Source: Flavobacteriales bacterium
GTDB lineage: Bacteria > Bacteroidota > Bacteroidia > Flavobacteriales_F > PHOS-HE28
Assembly: GCA_016704485.1 (NCBI GenBank)
Contig: JADJAA010000001.1
Location: 1,054,001-1,118,000 of the forward strand
Direction of reading: 5' to 3'
DNA length: 64,000 bases
Program-made: the position numbers and the translations under genes
Notes under the pieces: generated by a model
What the model saw: only the letters and a program-made list of their open reading frames with translations
Database searches by the model: none
Told to the model about the DNA's origin: nothing
Part shown: in pieces, positions 8,796 to 17,880 of the stretch
How the letters are laid out: each line of letters starts with the position of its first letter
Numbering within the stretch: position 1 is the first letter of the stretch

Positions 8796-10235
8796 TCAAA
8801 AAGGCCAATCACCACCCAACCGCAACGGTGTTTCCAGCTCAGCTTCGATAAGGCGCTGGCGTAGCTGGTCTTTTGTAAAATGGGCTGGTAGCTCTTTTGT
8901 TGCCGCCAATCCATAGACCAGCGCACCGGTAAAGCGCACGTTGTTCACCATGGCTTGCGGATCCACCAAATGGATATCATCGCAACTGCTGTGGTAGCAG
9001 CCGTAAACGTGTTTTCCGAGGTCGCTTAAGGGATAAAGTACCGGAACACCGGCCATGAGAAAGGGTTGGTGGTCGCTGTGCAACCACACTTCTTCACTTA
9101 CCCTTCCTTCGAAGGCTGTGCTATCCATGGCATGCATGGCGGGTAAAAGATCAGCGATCGCAGCGTGCCACCCTTCCGGCCCGGCTACGCCAAATCCTTG
9201 TGGGTGACCGCTCATGTCCAGGTTTATCATGCACGTGATCTTATCCAATTCCCCCGTTTCTTGGTAATGCTTTACCAAGGCGCGTGAACCCAATAAACCC
9301 TGCTCTTCTCCCATGAATAATACGAAACGAACGGTGCGTTCCGGCTTGAACGGCATTGACTGCATTGCCCGCGCAAGATCGAGTATGGAGTAAGACCCTA
9401 GACCATTATCCGTTGCACCGGTGGCCAGGTCCCAGCAATCCAAATGACCACCCACAATGATCACCTCCTCTGGATGTAATGTGCCCTTGATCTCCGCGAT
9501 CACGTTATTCGCCGTTACCATGGCGCTGGTATTCTTCATGGACAATTTCGCAGTGTAGGTCTTGCCAAGTGCGAGTTGTTCCCGTAGCAGGATCCCGTCT
9601 TCCGTGGCAATACACGCGGCGGGTATCGGTATCAAGTTGCCATCGATCGAAGCCGTTCCGGTGAGTAGAATATGCCCTTCTACTTGATTGACAAAGATCA
9701 CGCCCGCTGCACCTTGTTGCATGGCCAACGACACCTTTTCGCTTCGATGAAGGTTCTTGGCACCTTCTATCGCATTTACCAAGCCTAGGTTCACAAGTAC
9801 GATCTTGCCTTGGAGTGTTCCGTTCACTGCTTCGATATCCGTTTCCAAGCCGTTGCCGATATCCACAACTGGGGCTTCAATGGCCACATCCAACGGCGTG
9901 TTGGCCAGTGATACGGCAGAAAGGTGCAATACACCCTCGCCATCGTTCATTTCCAAGGAAACGCGGTCGCGGCCCCATGCTTGTGCCGAGAAAGGGAACA
10001 GCGAAACCGTTTCCAATCCGCACAGGCGGAAAAGACTATCAGCAGTATGTTCGGCCAATGCGCCCTGTGGACTGCCGGTTAGGCGATGACCGATGGCACT
10101 TGTACTCCAACTCAACCATTGGTAACCCTGGGCTTCTTGTTGAACTTTTTGATCGAAATAGCTCAGGTCCATTTTCTGAGCAGCCAAGTCAACAGCAGAA
10201 TGTTGACAGATGGTCCATAACAAGAGCCAACGCAA
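8796..10235 (-). CDS. Exported M28-family metallopeptidase
   Basis: This is a zinc aminopeptidase/carboxypeptidase-like enzyme of family M28 with a protease-associated domain (about 120-230, with NLGLVNAIEGAKNL and GAAGVIFVNQVEG). Metal and catalytic residues are visible in VGGHLDCWDLATGATDNG, FMGEEQGLLGSRAL, MINLDMSGHPQG and WLHSDHQPFLMAGVPVL. I place the start at TTG 10235, which gives a compact signal peptide (MRWLLLWTICQHSAVDLAAQ) and leaves 85 bases to the divergent yfiR-like gene. The frame stays open to 10424, with ATGs at 10319 and 10337, but those would overlap that gene and code for unconvincing sequence. Periplasmic or extracellular peptide breakdown is likely. Confidence 0.85.
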   Translation of the reverse strand: MRWLLLWTICQHSAVDLAAQKMDLSYFDQKVQQEAQGYQWLSWSTSAIGHRLTGSPQGALAEHTADSLFRLCGLETVSLFPFSAQAWGRDRVSLEMNDGEGVLHLSAVSLANTPLDVAIEAPVVDIGNGLETDIEAVNGTLQGKIVLVNLGLVNAIEGAKNLHRSEKVSLAMQQGAAGVIFVNQVEGHILLTGTASIDGNLIPIPAACIATEDGILLREQLALGKTYTAKLSMKNTSAMVTANNVIAEIKGTLHPEEVIIVGGHLDCWDLATGATDNGLGSYSILDLARAMQSMPFKPERTVRFVLFMGEEQGLLGSRALVKHYQETGELDKITCMINLDMSGHPQGFGVAGPEGWHAAIADLLPAMHAMDSTAFEGRVSEEVWLHSDHQPFLMAGVPVLYPLSDLGKHVYGCYHSSCDDIHLVDPQAMVNNVRFTGALVYGLAATKELPAHFTKDQLRQRLIEAELETPLRLGGDWPF

Positions 10236-10320
10236 CCCATGGGCAACGGTACTTTGCCGCTTGTAGGAACGGATCGGCACGAGAATGGCAAAGAGGTGCC
10301 CCGGGATTACAGTTCGCTTC

Positions 10321-10866
10321 ATGACAGTGGGTCGCATAATTCGTATTATTCTGGTTCTGCCTTTTCTGGTGTGTGCTACGGTGCCACAACAGCAACGGGA
10401 TGCGGACAAGGATACGACGGCCATCCTTCAGGCCAACTATGTGTACAATATCGCGAAGTTAGTAGAGTGGAAAGAGGGGGAGATGCGCAATGGCAATTTC
10501 ATCATTGGCGTAATAGGTGGCAATAATCTCTATCAGGAGCTGATCAAGCAATATTCTACTCGCACGATCGGTAAGCAACCCATTGAGGTAAGGAAGTTAC
10601 CGAACTCACCCGATATCGAACGGTGCCACATCCTTTTTGTAAGCAGGGATAACCTCGCTTTGTTGTCTGATATCTATAAGCGTTTGGCGAATAAGCCCAC
10701 GATGGTGGTCACTGAATATGCCGGGGCTCTGGATGATGGTGCAGTGATCAACTTTGTGAAAGTGGATAACTTGCTGAAATATGAACTTAGCATGGCCAAT
10801 GCGCACAAACACGGATTGGTTGTAGGCTCAACCCTGAAGAACTTGGCTCAACGTGTAGAAGAATGA
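10321..10866 (+). CDS. YfiR-like (DUF4154) periplasmic protein
   Basis: The 181-residue protein has a hydrophobic leader (IIRIILVLPFLVCA) and then a YfiR/DUF4154 domain: ILQANYVYNIAKLVEW, FIIGVIGGNNLYQEL, CHILFVSRD, VVTEYAGALDDGAVINFV and ANAHKHGLVVGSTLKNLA. In Pseudomonas, YfiR is a periplasmic repressor of the diguanylate cyclase YfiN; in Bacteroidota the domain is often found next to other signalling proteins. Here its stop overlaps the ATG of a TPR gene (ATGA), followed by a PP2C phosphatase, so I infer that it passes an envelope signal to that phosphatase. I chose ATG 10321 because a start at 10285 adds residues ahead of the leader. Confidence 0.85.
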   Translation: MTVGRIIRIILVLPFLVCATVPQQQRDADKDTTAILQANYVYNIAKLVEWKEGEMRNGNFIIGVIGGNNLYQELIKQYSTRTIGKQPIEVRKLPNSPDIERCHILFVSRDNLALLSDIYKRLANKPTMVVTEYAGALDDGAVINFVKVDNLLKYELSMANAHKHGLVVGSTLKNLAQRVEE

Positions 10867-11759
10867 ACCGGGTAGCACGCATAACCATAACACTCTTTCT
10901 GCTTTTGAGCGGGGTGTTCGTTCATGCTCAGGTGGACTCCTTGGCAGAAGCGTTGCAGAAATACCAAAGCGGTGATCTACCCGCTGCTCGTTCTTTGGTG
11001 GATGATGTAGTTAATAGCCCAAGACATGGAACCAACCCGGAAGCCTGGTTGCTCCGTGGTTTTGTTTACAAGGACATTTATAAGGATGCTGGTGTGGGGG
11101 CTGAAGCAGATGTTCTGCGCGATGAGGCCATAGGTAGCTTGTTCACTTGTGTTTCCTTGGACAACGTTGGTACCTATACGGAGAATGCCAAGCAGGCGTA
11201 TGAATTCTTGGCACGTACGTATTTCAATGATGCAGCCCGTGCGTTGAATGATCTTGAGGCGGAAAATGCCGCGAACTTGTTCGACAAATACCGCAGCGCT
11301 GTATTGCGCATGGACCCCAAGGCCCCTGTGTTGGCACGCGAGATCGAATTCAAGAATGCGCTGGGCACGGTCTACACCAAGCAATTCATCAAGGACCGCA
11401 ATCAATTGGACAGGTTCCAGAAAGCAGTAGATACCTATATGGACGTATTGGCCCTTGATCCAGAGAATTACGGCGCTAACTATAATCTGGCCACACTTTA
11501 CTTCAATCGCGGGGTATTCAACATTCGCGCTATTACGGCTGATGATGAAATTCCAACGATCCTGGAAGTCCAGGTCGCAGCGAAGGAGTTTTTTCAAGCG
11601 GCATTGCCATATATGCTGAAGGCACATGATCTGAACCCTAAGCGACGGGAAACGTTGATGGGCTTGGAAGGGATCTATTACAGCCTACAGGAACAAGCAG
11701 ATGCCGATAGATTCCGGCGGTTGTTCGAAGAGCTGCCACCTGACGGATTCGAAGATTAA
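10863..11759 (+). CDS. Secreted TPR-repeat protein
   Basis: This 298-residue protein has a signal peptide (ITITLFLLLSGVFVHA, cleaved after HAQ) and tetratricopeptide helices, clearest at SLAEALQKYQSGDLPAARSL, AVDTYMDVLALDPENYGANY and PYMLKAHDLNPKRRETLM. TPR proteins are scaffolds, so a role as periplasmic partner of the YfiR-like protein and the following sensor phosphatase is plausible. The start overlaps the preceding stop by four bases and the next gene begins six bases after its stop, so translation is probably coupled. Confidence 0.8.
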   Translation: MNRVARITITLFLLLSGVFVHAQVDSLAEALQKYQSGDLPAARSLVDDVVNSPRHGTNPEAWLLRGFVYKDIYKDAGVGAEADVLRDEAIGSLFTCVSLDNVGTYTENAKQAYEFLARTYFNDAARALNDLEAENAANLFDKYRSAVLRMDPKAPVLAREIEFKNALGTVYTKQFIKDRNQLDRFQKAVDTYMDVLALDPENYGANYNLATLYFNRGVFNIRAITADDEIPTILEVQVAAKEFFQAALPYMLKAHDLNPKRRETLMGLEGIYYSLQEQADADRFRRLFEELPPDGFED

Positions 11760-11765
11760 GGCCCG

Positions 11766-13553
11766 ATGTCCATGCGAATGACCATTGGCAGGAAGATCGG
11801 AATGGGCTTCGGCATATTCATCTTCTTCGCATTGATCGTAGTGATGCTTACTAATCGTACGCTAGGGCGATCCAGGACTATTAATGACCAGATCAACCAG
11901 ATCTATTCACCCTCGGTTGATGCGCTCGTGCGCCTGCGGAACATGACGGTGAATTCCCAAATGCTGATCAAGCATTGGGCCTTGCTGGAAAGCCGTGCGG
12001 ATGCGCCGGAGAAAACCGCGTTGTTGAAGATCACCGAACAGGATCTTCCACAGCTTCTGGATCGTGTTGACACGCTTATGGCCAGTTGGGATAAGGATGA
12101 GGTGGCCGCCATGAATCAGATCACAACAGAGATGAGCGCTTTATTCGGCTTGCATGATCAGATCAAGGAACTATTGCCTTCGTTGGAAAGTTATAGTGAT
12201 CCATTCATTCACCTGCAGCGCAATGACATGGCAGAGGAGGGTGGACCACTGGATCAACAAGCAAAACGTGTACTGGATAAGTTGGATGGATTATTGTTAA
12301 TGCAGGAAGGGAAGCGCAAGGAACTCGGTGGTGGTATGATCCGAAGTTTCGACTCGCTTAAATTCTATGTGCTCTATATGGGGATTGCACTGGTGGTCAT
12401 AGGCGTTCTGATCGCTGTGATCATTATACGCGGGATCGTTACTCCTGTGCAGCGGTTGCGAACAGTGTTGCTTAGTTTAGGTAGGGGTGTATTCCCAGGG
12501 ACCAAGGTGCGCACCACCAATGACGAGATCGGTGACATGAGTACTGCACTAACCTCTTTGGTCGATGGCCTTAAGCGGACCACTGATTTTTCCCATGCCG
12601 TTGCCGCTGGTGATTTTGAGGCCACATTCGTACCTCTTAGTGAGGACGATATGTTGGGCCATGCTTTGTTGAAAATGCGCGATGAGCTCGGCCAACGTGA
12701 ACGTGTTCTGGAAATGAAGGTGTTGGAGCGTACCGAAGAAGTAGTGCGTCAGAAGGAGGAGGTCGAAAAGCAGAGCAAGAAAGTAGAAGAACTCTACACC
12801 AATGTAACGGACAGCATTAAATATGCTAAACGATTGCAGGAGTCCATTCTTCCTCCAGAAAGACGGATCAAGGAACTTCTTCCGGATTCATTCGTGTATT
12901 ACAGGCCCAAGGACATCGTAAGTGGTGATTTCTATTGGTTCGAAAAAGTCGCTGATCGGGTCGTATTCGCTGCTGTGGATTGCACAGGTCATGGGGTTCC
13001 AGGGGCATTCATGAGCTTGATCGGCCACAATGGATTGAATCAAGCGGTAAAGGACAAGGCCCGAGCCCGCCCATCGGAAATGTTACGCGACCTGAACCGC
13101 ATTGCTTATGAAGCATTGCACAAGGATCGGGAGGAATATGTAGTGCGTGATGGTATGGATATGGCGCTCTGTAGCTTCGATCCCGAAAAGCGGATCCTTG
13201 AATACGCCGGGGCCAACTGCCCGCTTTACTTGGTGCGTGACAATGAGGTGCTTCAGTTCACGCCGGATAAGAGTGCGATCGGTAGTTATGATCTGGAGGG
13301 AACCCAATTTACCGATCACCGTATCTCGCTAATGGAAGGCGATATGGTCTACATCTTTTCAGATGGCTATGCCGATCAATTCGGAGGGGATAGGGGTAAG
13401 AAATTCCTGTACCGCAGGTTCCGTGAGCTGCTGGTGAGCATTGCCAAGGAGCCTACGCATTTGCAGCGCGATCAATTGCAGGACGCCTTCATGGGATGGC
13501 GCGGCAATCACGAACAAGTGGATGACATACTCGTGATCGGAATGCGGGCATAA
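11766..13553 (+). CDS. Membrane sensor PP2C/SpoIIE-type phosphatase
   Basis: The 595-residue product has a membrane helix (about 13-29), a mostly helical periplasmic region (about 36-195, of the four-helix-bundle sensor type), a second membrane helix (about 201-222), a HAMP domain (about 223-280), a coiled coil (about 310-350) and a PP2C/SpoIIE domain (about 375-595). Metal-binding acids are seen in SGDFYW, AAVDCTGHGVPGAFMS, DGMDMALCSF and FSDGYADQFGG. Proteins of this design dephosphorylate anti-sigma-factor antagonists or similar partners. No anti-sigma gene is adjacent, so the target is unknown. It is the last gene of the YfiR-TPR-phosphatase operon. Confidence 0.88.
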   Translation: MSMRMTIGRKIGMGFGIFIFFALIVVMLTNRTLGRSRTINDQINQIYSPSVDALVRLRNMTVNSQMLIKHWALLESRADAPEKTALLKITEQDLPQLLDRVDTLMASWDKDEVAAMNQITTEMSALFGLHDQIKELLPSLESYSDPFIHLQRNDMAEEGGPLDQQAKRVLDKLDGLLLMQEGKRKELGGGMIRSFDSLKFYVLYMGIALVVIGVLIAVIIIRGIVTPVQRLRTVLLSLGRGVFPGTKVRTTNDEIGDMSTALTSLVDGLKRTTDFSHAVAAGDFEATFVPLSEDDMLGHALLKMRDELGQRERVLEMKVLERTEEVVRQKEEVEKQSKKVEELYTNVTDSIKYAKRLQESILPPERRIKELLPDSFVYYRPKDIVSGDFYWFEKVADRVVFAAVDCTGHGVPGAFMSLIGHNGLNQAVKDKARARPSEMLRDLNRIAYEALHKDREEYVVRDGMDMALCSFDPEKRILEYAGANCPLYLVRDNEVLQFTPDKSAIGSYDLEGTQFTDHRISLMEGDMVYIFSDGYADQFGGDRGKKFLYRRFRELLVSIAKEPTHLQRDQLQDAFMGWRGNHEQVDDILVIGMRA

Positions 13554-13585
13554 GCCTTTGTTCTCACAAGAACTACTCCCCCAAC

Positions 13586-14425
13586 TTATTGGAATGACCA
13601 ACCGGAATTGGTTCCGGTCTCGCGCGGATTCATGCACATTACCGGAATATGTGCTTTGTTCGTTAGGATCTCCTGCTCGTAAGGTAGACCAAGTGCACCG
13701 AAGATATTACCCTTGGAAAGGTTCATGATGGTGATCAGATCCGCATCAAGGGCCAATGCATGTTTTACTACGGCCCGAACGAAATCATTGCTGTCCTCTT
13801 CGCTAATGGTAGCATCGTGCTCAATGCCGCGTTCATTCAAATAGTGGGTGGCGAACTTGATGTTATTCGCCAATTCCTTGTGCAGGAATTCGTCATCTTC
13901 CTTGGGTACGATCAAGTGCACTTTGCTATTGAAGGTTCTGGCCATATCGGCCACGATGGTCAGCTTTTGACGGGTCTCTTTGTGTAGGTCCAACGGTACT
14001 ACGATCGAGTCATAACCGGTTTCTTTGATCAACCGGTCCTGTACAACGATGAAGGGAACTTCTGAAGAAGTGATGATCCGCAGGATCCGACTGCCAGTGA
14101 ACATGAGTACACCACGCATACCGTGCGTTCCCATTACGATCAGATTTGCATTGATCTCTGCCGCGGCATCGCCAATATCCTTGTAAATAGAACCAACACG
14201 AACGAGCCTATGCGTTGTTACCGCGCCGTTCATTTCCTTTGCTTTTGCTTGCTCTTTTTCAAGTTTTGCGCGTGCTGCCTCAACCTCTTCCTTCTTGTCC
14301 ACAACATGCAGCAAATACACTTCTGCACCATTGTGCTTGGCTAAATTCAGCGCATGGTTCATCGCAACATCAGAAACAGGCGTAAAATCGGTTGGTATTA
14401 GGATCTTGTTCTTCTTGGGGCTCAT
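13586..14425 (-). CDS. Universal stress protein, two UspA domains
   Basis: This 279-residue cytoplasmic protein has two tandem Usp domains, at about 1-142 and 148-279. The first begins KILIPTDFTPVSDVAMNHAL and contains LIVMGTHGMRG-x9-SRI, close to the ATP-binding pattern G-x2-G-x9-G(S/T), so it may bind nucleotide. The second domain has drifted (YDSIVVPLDLHKETRQKL, LITIMNLSKGNIFGALG). It converges with the phosphatase gene, with 32 bases between stops. The stress that induces it cannot be read from the sequence. Confidence 0.9.
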   Translation of the reverse strand: MSPKKNKILIPTDFTPVSDVAMNHALNLAKHNGAEVYLLHVVDKKEEVEAARAKLEKEQAKAKEMNGAVTTHRLVRVGSIYKDIGDAAAEINANLIVMGTHGMRGVLMFTGSRILRIITSSEVPFIVVQDRLIKETGYDSIVVPLDLHKETRQKLTIVADMARTFNSKVHLIVPKEDDEFLHKELANNIKFATHYLNERGIEHDATISEEDSNDFVRAVVKHALALDADLITIMNLSKGNIFGALGLPYEQEILTNKAHIPVMCMNPRETGTNSGWSFQ

Positions 14426-14660
14426 GTTCAGGTCGATAGGAGTTGCGTGAAAATATTCTTCTGATATACGGTAGGCAAAGTTAAACGCTGAAAGGACTTT
14501 TGGTTCTCCAACGGCAATTTAACGGATCTGGGTGCATATGGAACAAATCGCCGTCGCACATGAAATGATCGAGGCGGATCCTAGTGTCAATTTGCTGATG
14601 CCGTAATGGAAAGTTGAACCTGACGGCAATGGGATCCGAAAGCCGAAAGATGTAAAACAA

Positions 14661-14690
14661 ACGGTTGTAAACGCCTGTAAACGCATACTG
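14661..14690 (+). promoter_or_regulatory. Three 10-bp phased repeats upstream of ssb copy 1
   Basis: The repeats are ACGGTTGTAA, ACGCCTGTAA and ACGCATACTG, in exact 10-bp register, about 80-110 bases before the ssb start. The same kind of array stands before both other ssb genes (19538 and 21513). One helical turn of spacing suggests protein binding on one DNA face. The rest of the 343-base gap between usp and ssb holds nothing else I recognise. Confidence 0.5.
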
Positions 14691-14768
14691 CCCGGATCGA
14701 TGGATCCAGCGGTCCCTGCTTTGCCGTCGAATCGGAAAACAAACCCCCGGTCTTAAAACAAACCACGA

Positions 14769-15173
14769 ATGATGGCAACGATGAAGAATAAAGTACAGCT
14801 GATCGGCAACCTAGGCAGTGATCCTGAACTAAAAGAGATGGGCAAAGGCCAACACATGGTGCGCATCAACTTGGCAACGAATGAACGCTATAAGGGAGCT
14901 GATGGTGAGTGGAAGGATAACACCCAATGGCACCCGATAACCGCTTGGGGCAAACAAGCAGAGCGCTTGGCGGAATTGACACGTAAGGGCAGTGGCCTTG
15001 TCATTGAGGGGCGCTTGGTCCACCGCAGCTGGGAAACCGCGTCAGGTGAGAAACGCTACAGCACCGAAGTGGCGCTCAGTGAATTCCACTTGTTGGCGAG
15101 CACCACAGGAAAAGGCTGGGATGACGATGCCTCAATCACGAATCAGAAGGGTACGCTTGCTTCCCAGGACTGA
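14769..15173 (+). CDS. ssb: Single-stranded DNA-binding protein, copy 1
   Basis: The 134-residue protein is an OB-fold SSB: NKVQLIGNLGSDPELKEMG, VRINLATNERYK, NTQWHPITAWGKQAERLAEL, GSGLVIEGRLVHRSWE and STEVALSEFHLL. The true start may be the Met at 14778 (MKNKVQ), as in related proteins. The C-terminus is short and lacks the acidic DDDIPF-type tip by which housekeeping SSB recruits replication proteins, so this is probably an accessory SSB, comparable in form to SsbB of Bacillus. Its last 42 bases overlap the 3' end of the convergent PKD gene. Confidence 0.9.
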   Translation: MMATMKNKVQLIGNLGSDPELKEMGKGQHMVRINLATNERYKGADGEWKDNTQWHPITAWGKQAERLAELTRKGSGLVIEGRLVHRSWETASGEKRYSTEVALSEFHLLASTTGKGWDDDASITNQKGTLASQD

Positions 15174-16268
15174 ATTAACCTCTAGCATGTACGCACCGCT
15201 GCGCAGATCGGGCAGGTAGAGGTCCATGCGTTCCGTAACGTGTTGTTGCGAACGGTGGATCTCCCTGCCCGTTGCGTCCGTTAAACTGGCCGTGCAATTG
15301 CCTGAGATCCAAGGTGCGGATAAGTGCAGTTCATTCTGGAACGGAATGGGCCACACCTTGAACTCGCGCTCTTCGGTTTCTGCAATTCCTACTAGGGAAG
15401 TTCCCACAGTAATGGTGCGGCAAACAAACGCAAAACACGTGTCGAATGAACTTGTATTGGCAGCGCCAACAAATAGGCAAACTTGATATTCACCTGGCTC
15501 AGCATACGTATGCGCACTCGCGAATGCGGTATCCGACTCACCATCTCCGTAGCTCCATAACGCGATCACGGGAATGGCCGTCAAGGAAGAAAGTTCGGAT
15601 TGAAAAACCACTTGATCGCCCATCTCCTCATGTGTGAAATTCACGAACAGGTCTTGACCGCACGTACTTGCGTTGCCATCAACGGTAACCCAATGTGCTT
15701 CCGTAACTACGCATTCGTTCTGCCTACGTGTAAGATGTACAAGGTGTGAACCAGGAAGTAACCACGTATGCGATGGGGATTCATCAGTGGAAACCGCCGA
15801 AAGGTCCCCAAAGCCCCATTGGCGAGAATCGGGTGTTCCTGAAGTGGATATATCCGTAAGGGTCAATGTGTTGGTACTGGTCTGTGTACTGGAAAAGTTC
15901 GAATCCCAAGAACCATTACAATCGTTCTCTGGCACCACAACATTTCTGCAGTACGTGGAGCTGCATGTGCCATCCTGCGTGGTCAGCGTTAGGCATACAG
16001 GGTAAACCCCAATAGTGGTGTATTCATGGTAGGCGTAATTATCCGCAACGGATGCATCACCATAGTTCCACAGCTCTGTAGTTCCCGCAGTAAGCGGTGT
16101 TGAAAGATTCACGCACGTAATCACATTGCCGTTGAAGGAAACATCAAAAGCAGGTCGAAGTAGTATGTCACAATACGGCTGTGCGCTCACCATGCCGCAT
16201 AGCAGCAGCAGCGACAGAACAGCCGTAAGGCTCTTATTTTGAACGTTGTATGCGTGAGTGGATATCAT
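15132..16268 (-). CDS. T9SS-sorted protein with three PKD domains
   Basis: The 378-residue protein has a signal peptide (ending MVSAQ), three PKD-type Ig-like domains (about 30-118, 119-208 and 212-305; LWNYGDASVADNY, QWGFGDLSAVSTD and LWSYGDGESDTAF are the core motifs) with paired cysteines, and a T9SS C-terminal sorting domain (from VWPIPFQNELHLS). It resembles the much larger PKD protein at 24738-28427. Its start overlaps the end of the upstream beta-barrel gene by 35 bases, so it belongs to the sigma-factor operon. PKD proteins commonly mediate adhesion; the partner is unknown. Confidence 0.85.
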   Translation of the reverse strand: MISTHAYNVQNKSLTAVLSLLLLCGMVSAQPYCDILLRPAFDVSFNGNVITCVNLSTPLTAGTTELWNYGDASVADNYAYHEYTTIGVYPVCLTLTTQDGTCSSTYCRNVVVPENDCNGSWDSNFSSTQTSTNTLTLTDISTSGTPDSRQWGFGDLSAVSTDESPSHTWLLPGSHLVHLTRRQNECVVTEAHWVTVDGNASTCGQDLFVNFTHEEMGDQVVFQSELSSLTAIPVIALWSYGDGESDTAFASAHTYAEPGEYQVCLFVGAANTSSFDTCFAFVCRTITVGTSLVGIAETEEREFKVWPIPFQNELHLSAPWISGNCTASLTDATGREIHRSQQHVTERMDLYLPDLRSGAYMLEVNSVLGSKRTLLIRD

Positions 16269-17880
16269 AGTGAAGCCTTAATTGTATAGTGGGCCGTGAA
16301 AGCGAGATGGACGTATTTTCATTCCCTCTGTACAACGGCGCACTGATCATTGGTTCGGCAAGGAGGGTCAGTTGCTCACAAAGCATAAAGCCCAAGCTTA
16401 AACCTGCATTTCCGTGTAACTGAATTCCGTACCGTGGTTCGGTTTCCGGACTTGAAAGCGTGGTTGGTGCAGGTTCCGCATCCGATGTAGGTCGCGCCAA
16501 TGTCAACCCTTGTCTTTTCATGGGGATCCAGCCCATCACACCTGCCGTTGCACCTACTTTCCAGCGCCTAATGTCCTTGTGCCACCAAAGCGAAAGCGGG
16601 ATCTGGATGGCCGTGTACTGGTTATTTGCCGTTCTACGTATTTGAGGCCCAGAGATCGGCGTGAACGTGGTGTCAATAAACCAAGTGGAGATCGGAATTT
16701 CTGTCCCCGGATAGTTTGATGTGGTCCACGCGGTATCTAGATCAGCGGCCTCACCTGAAATAGAGGAACGCTCATCCGAGAACGTGCTGTGAATTCGCGC
16801 AACGCCAGCACCTACGCCAACCCCAAATCCGGAACGCCATGTCCGGCCCACCAGTGCGCCAGCTTGCCATCCGCTTTTCCAGTCTTCCGATCGATCAAGT
16901 GCCTCTGCATCCACACCCGACCATTTGCCTTTGACGGAACTCAATCCTCCATAAATGCTTACCCAATAATTTCCATGGGGAACTACGTAATCGGCGACAC
17001 GCTTTGCGGTGAACGGCTGTTTTGCAGTCGCTTCCATATCGATCAATGCAAAGCGCGTATCCAATCGGTCAATGTTCACAGCAGGACCGATCCAGGCTTC
17101 TGTCCCAGAATGCCCCACAGTGAATTCCGGTTCATCAAGGTCGTCGGTCTTTGCTGCTGTACTGCTTGTTTTTTCATCATCGAAATTCTTGGCAACTGTT
17201 CCAGTGTTGCCTGACTGTTCTTCTTTGGTATCAGATGAACCCGTTTCAACACCTTCCGACTTATCAATTCCGCTTTCAACACCCTTTGTCTTGGCGGCCA
17301 CAGCTGAAGCTTCCTTTTTCTGAGCAACAGGACCAGACTCTCCTTGCTTAGCAGAAGTTGCTAGCACGGTGTTCTGCTTATGATCAGTAGTTGCTGGCAG
17401 GGTGCTCTGCTTATTGGTAGAAACAGCGTTCGGTCGAGACGGAGCGTTGCCTTTCGTTGCTTTATCAACTTTCGGAACCGACGTGGTTATTCCGTCCTTT
17501 TGACCTTCAGATACCACGGTGGTCTGATCAATATCCCCTGCTTCTGTTTGGCTTGTTGGTTCTGAAGTAACAGCAGCTTGACCTGTCGTTGCTTCTGAGT
17601 AGGACGCCGCCGGTTCAGTAGTGATCTCTTTCTGATGTTCCTGAATGGCCGCAAATTCCTGCTGTGTGCTCGTGGTGGTATCGCTCCAATGGTACCAGGC
17701 CAATGCCGATCCGGCCACGCCTACCAGCAACAATAACGTGGACGGGAAAGAAACTCCGTTTCCTACGCTTTTGTTCCAACCTAAACGGTGTCCGATCGCA
17801 GCACGCACCTCTTCCGGAGGCGTGGCTTCTGCGTCGTACAGCGCCTTGAATTGTTCGTCAATGGGATGCATTTCCCGCAT
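16234..17880 (-). CDS. Membrane-anchored protein with C-terminal beta-barrel, sigma-factor partner
   Basis: The 548-residue protein starts with a short cytoplasmic segment (about 1-44; MHPIDEQFKALYDAEATPPE), one membrane helix (about 45-63), a low-complexity Ser/Thr/Lys/Glu linker (about 66-250) and a C-terminal region with outer-membrane beta-barrel character (about 300-548; YWVSIYGGLSSVKG, GWQAGALVGRTW, GVGVGAGVARIHS and ending RLHYDIHSRIQRSK). Such genes often follow ECF sigma genes in Bacteroidota; the N-terminus probably acts as anti-sigma and the linker would span the periplasm. It overlaps the sigma gene by 23 bases and the PKD gene by 35. Confidence 0.75.
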   Translation of the reverse strand: MREMHPIDEQFKALYDAEATPPEEVRAAIGHRLGWNKSVGNGVSFPSTLLLLVGVAGSALAWYHWSDTTTSTQQEFAAIQEHQKEITTEPAASYSEATTGQAAVTSEPTSQTEAGDIDQTTVVSEGQKDGITTSVPKVDKATKGNAPSRPNAVSTNKQSTLPATTDHKQNTVLATSAKQGESGPVAQKKEASAVAAKTKGVESGIDKSEGVETGSSDTKEEQSGNTGTVAKNFDDEKTSSTAAKTDDLDEPEFTVGHSGTEAWIGPAVNIDRLDTRFALIDMEATAKQPFTAKRVADYVVPHGNYWVSIYGGLSSVKGKWSGVDAEALDRSEDWKSGWQAGALVGRTWRSGFGVGVGAGVARIHSTFSDERSSISGEAADLDTAWTTSNYPGTEIPISTWFIDTTFTPISGPQIRRTANNQYTAIQIPLSLWWHKDIRRWKVGATAGVMGWIPMKRQGLTLARPTSDAEPAPTTLSSPETEPRYGIQLHGNAGLSLGFMLCEQLTLLAEPMISAPLYRGNENTSISLSRPTIQLRLHYDIHSRIQRSK

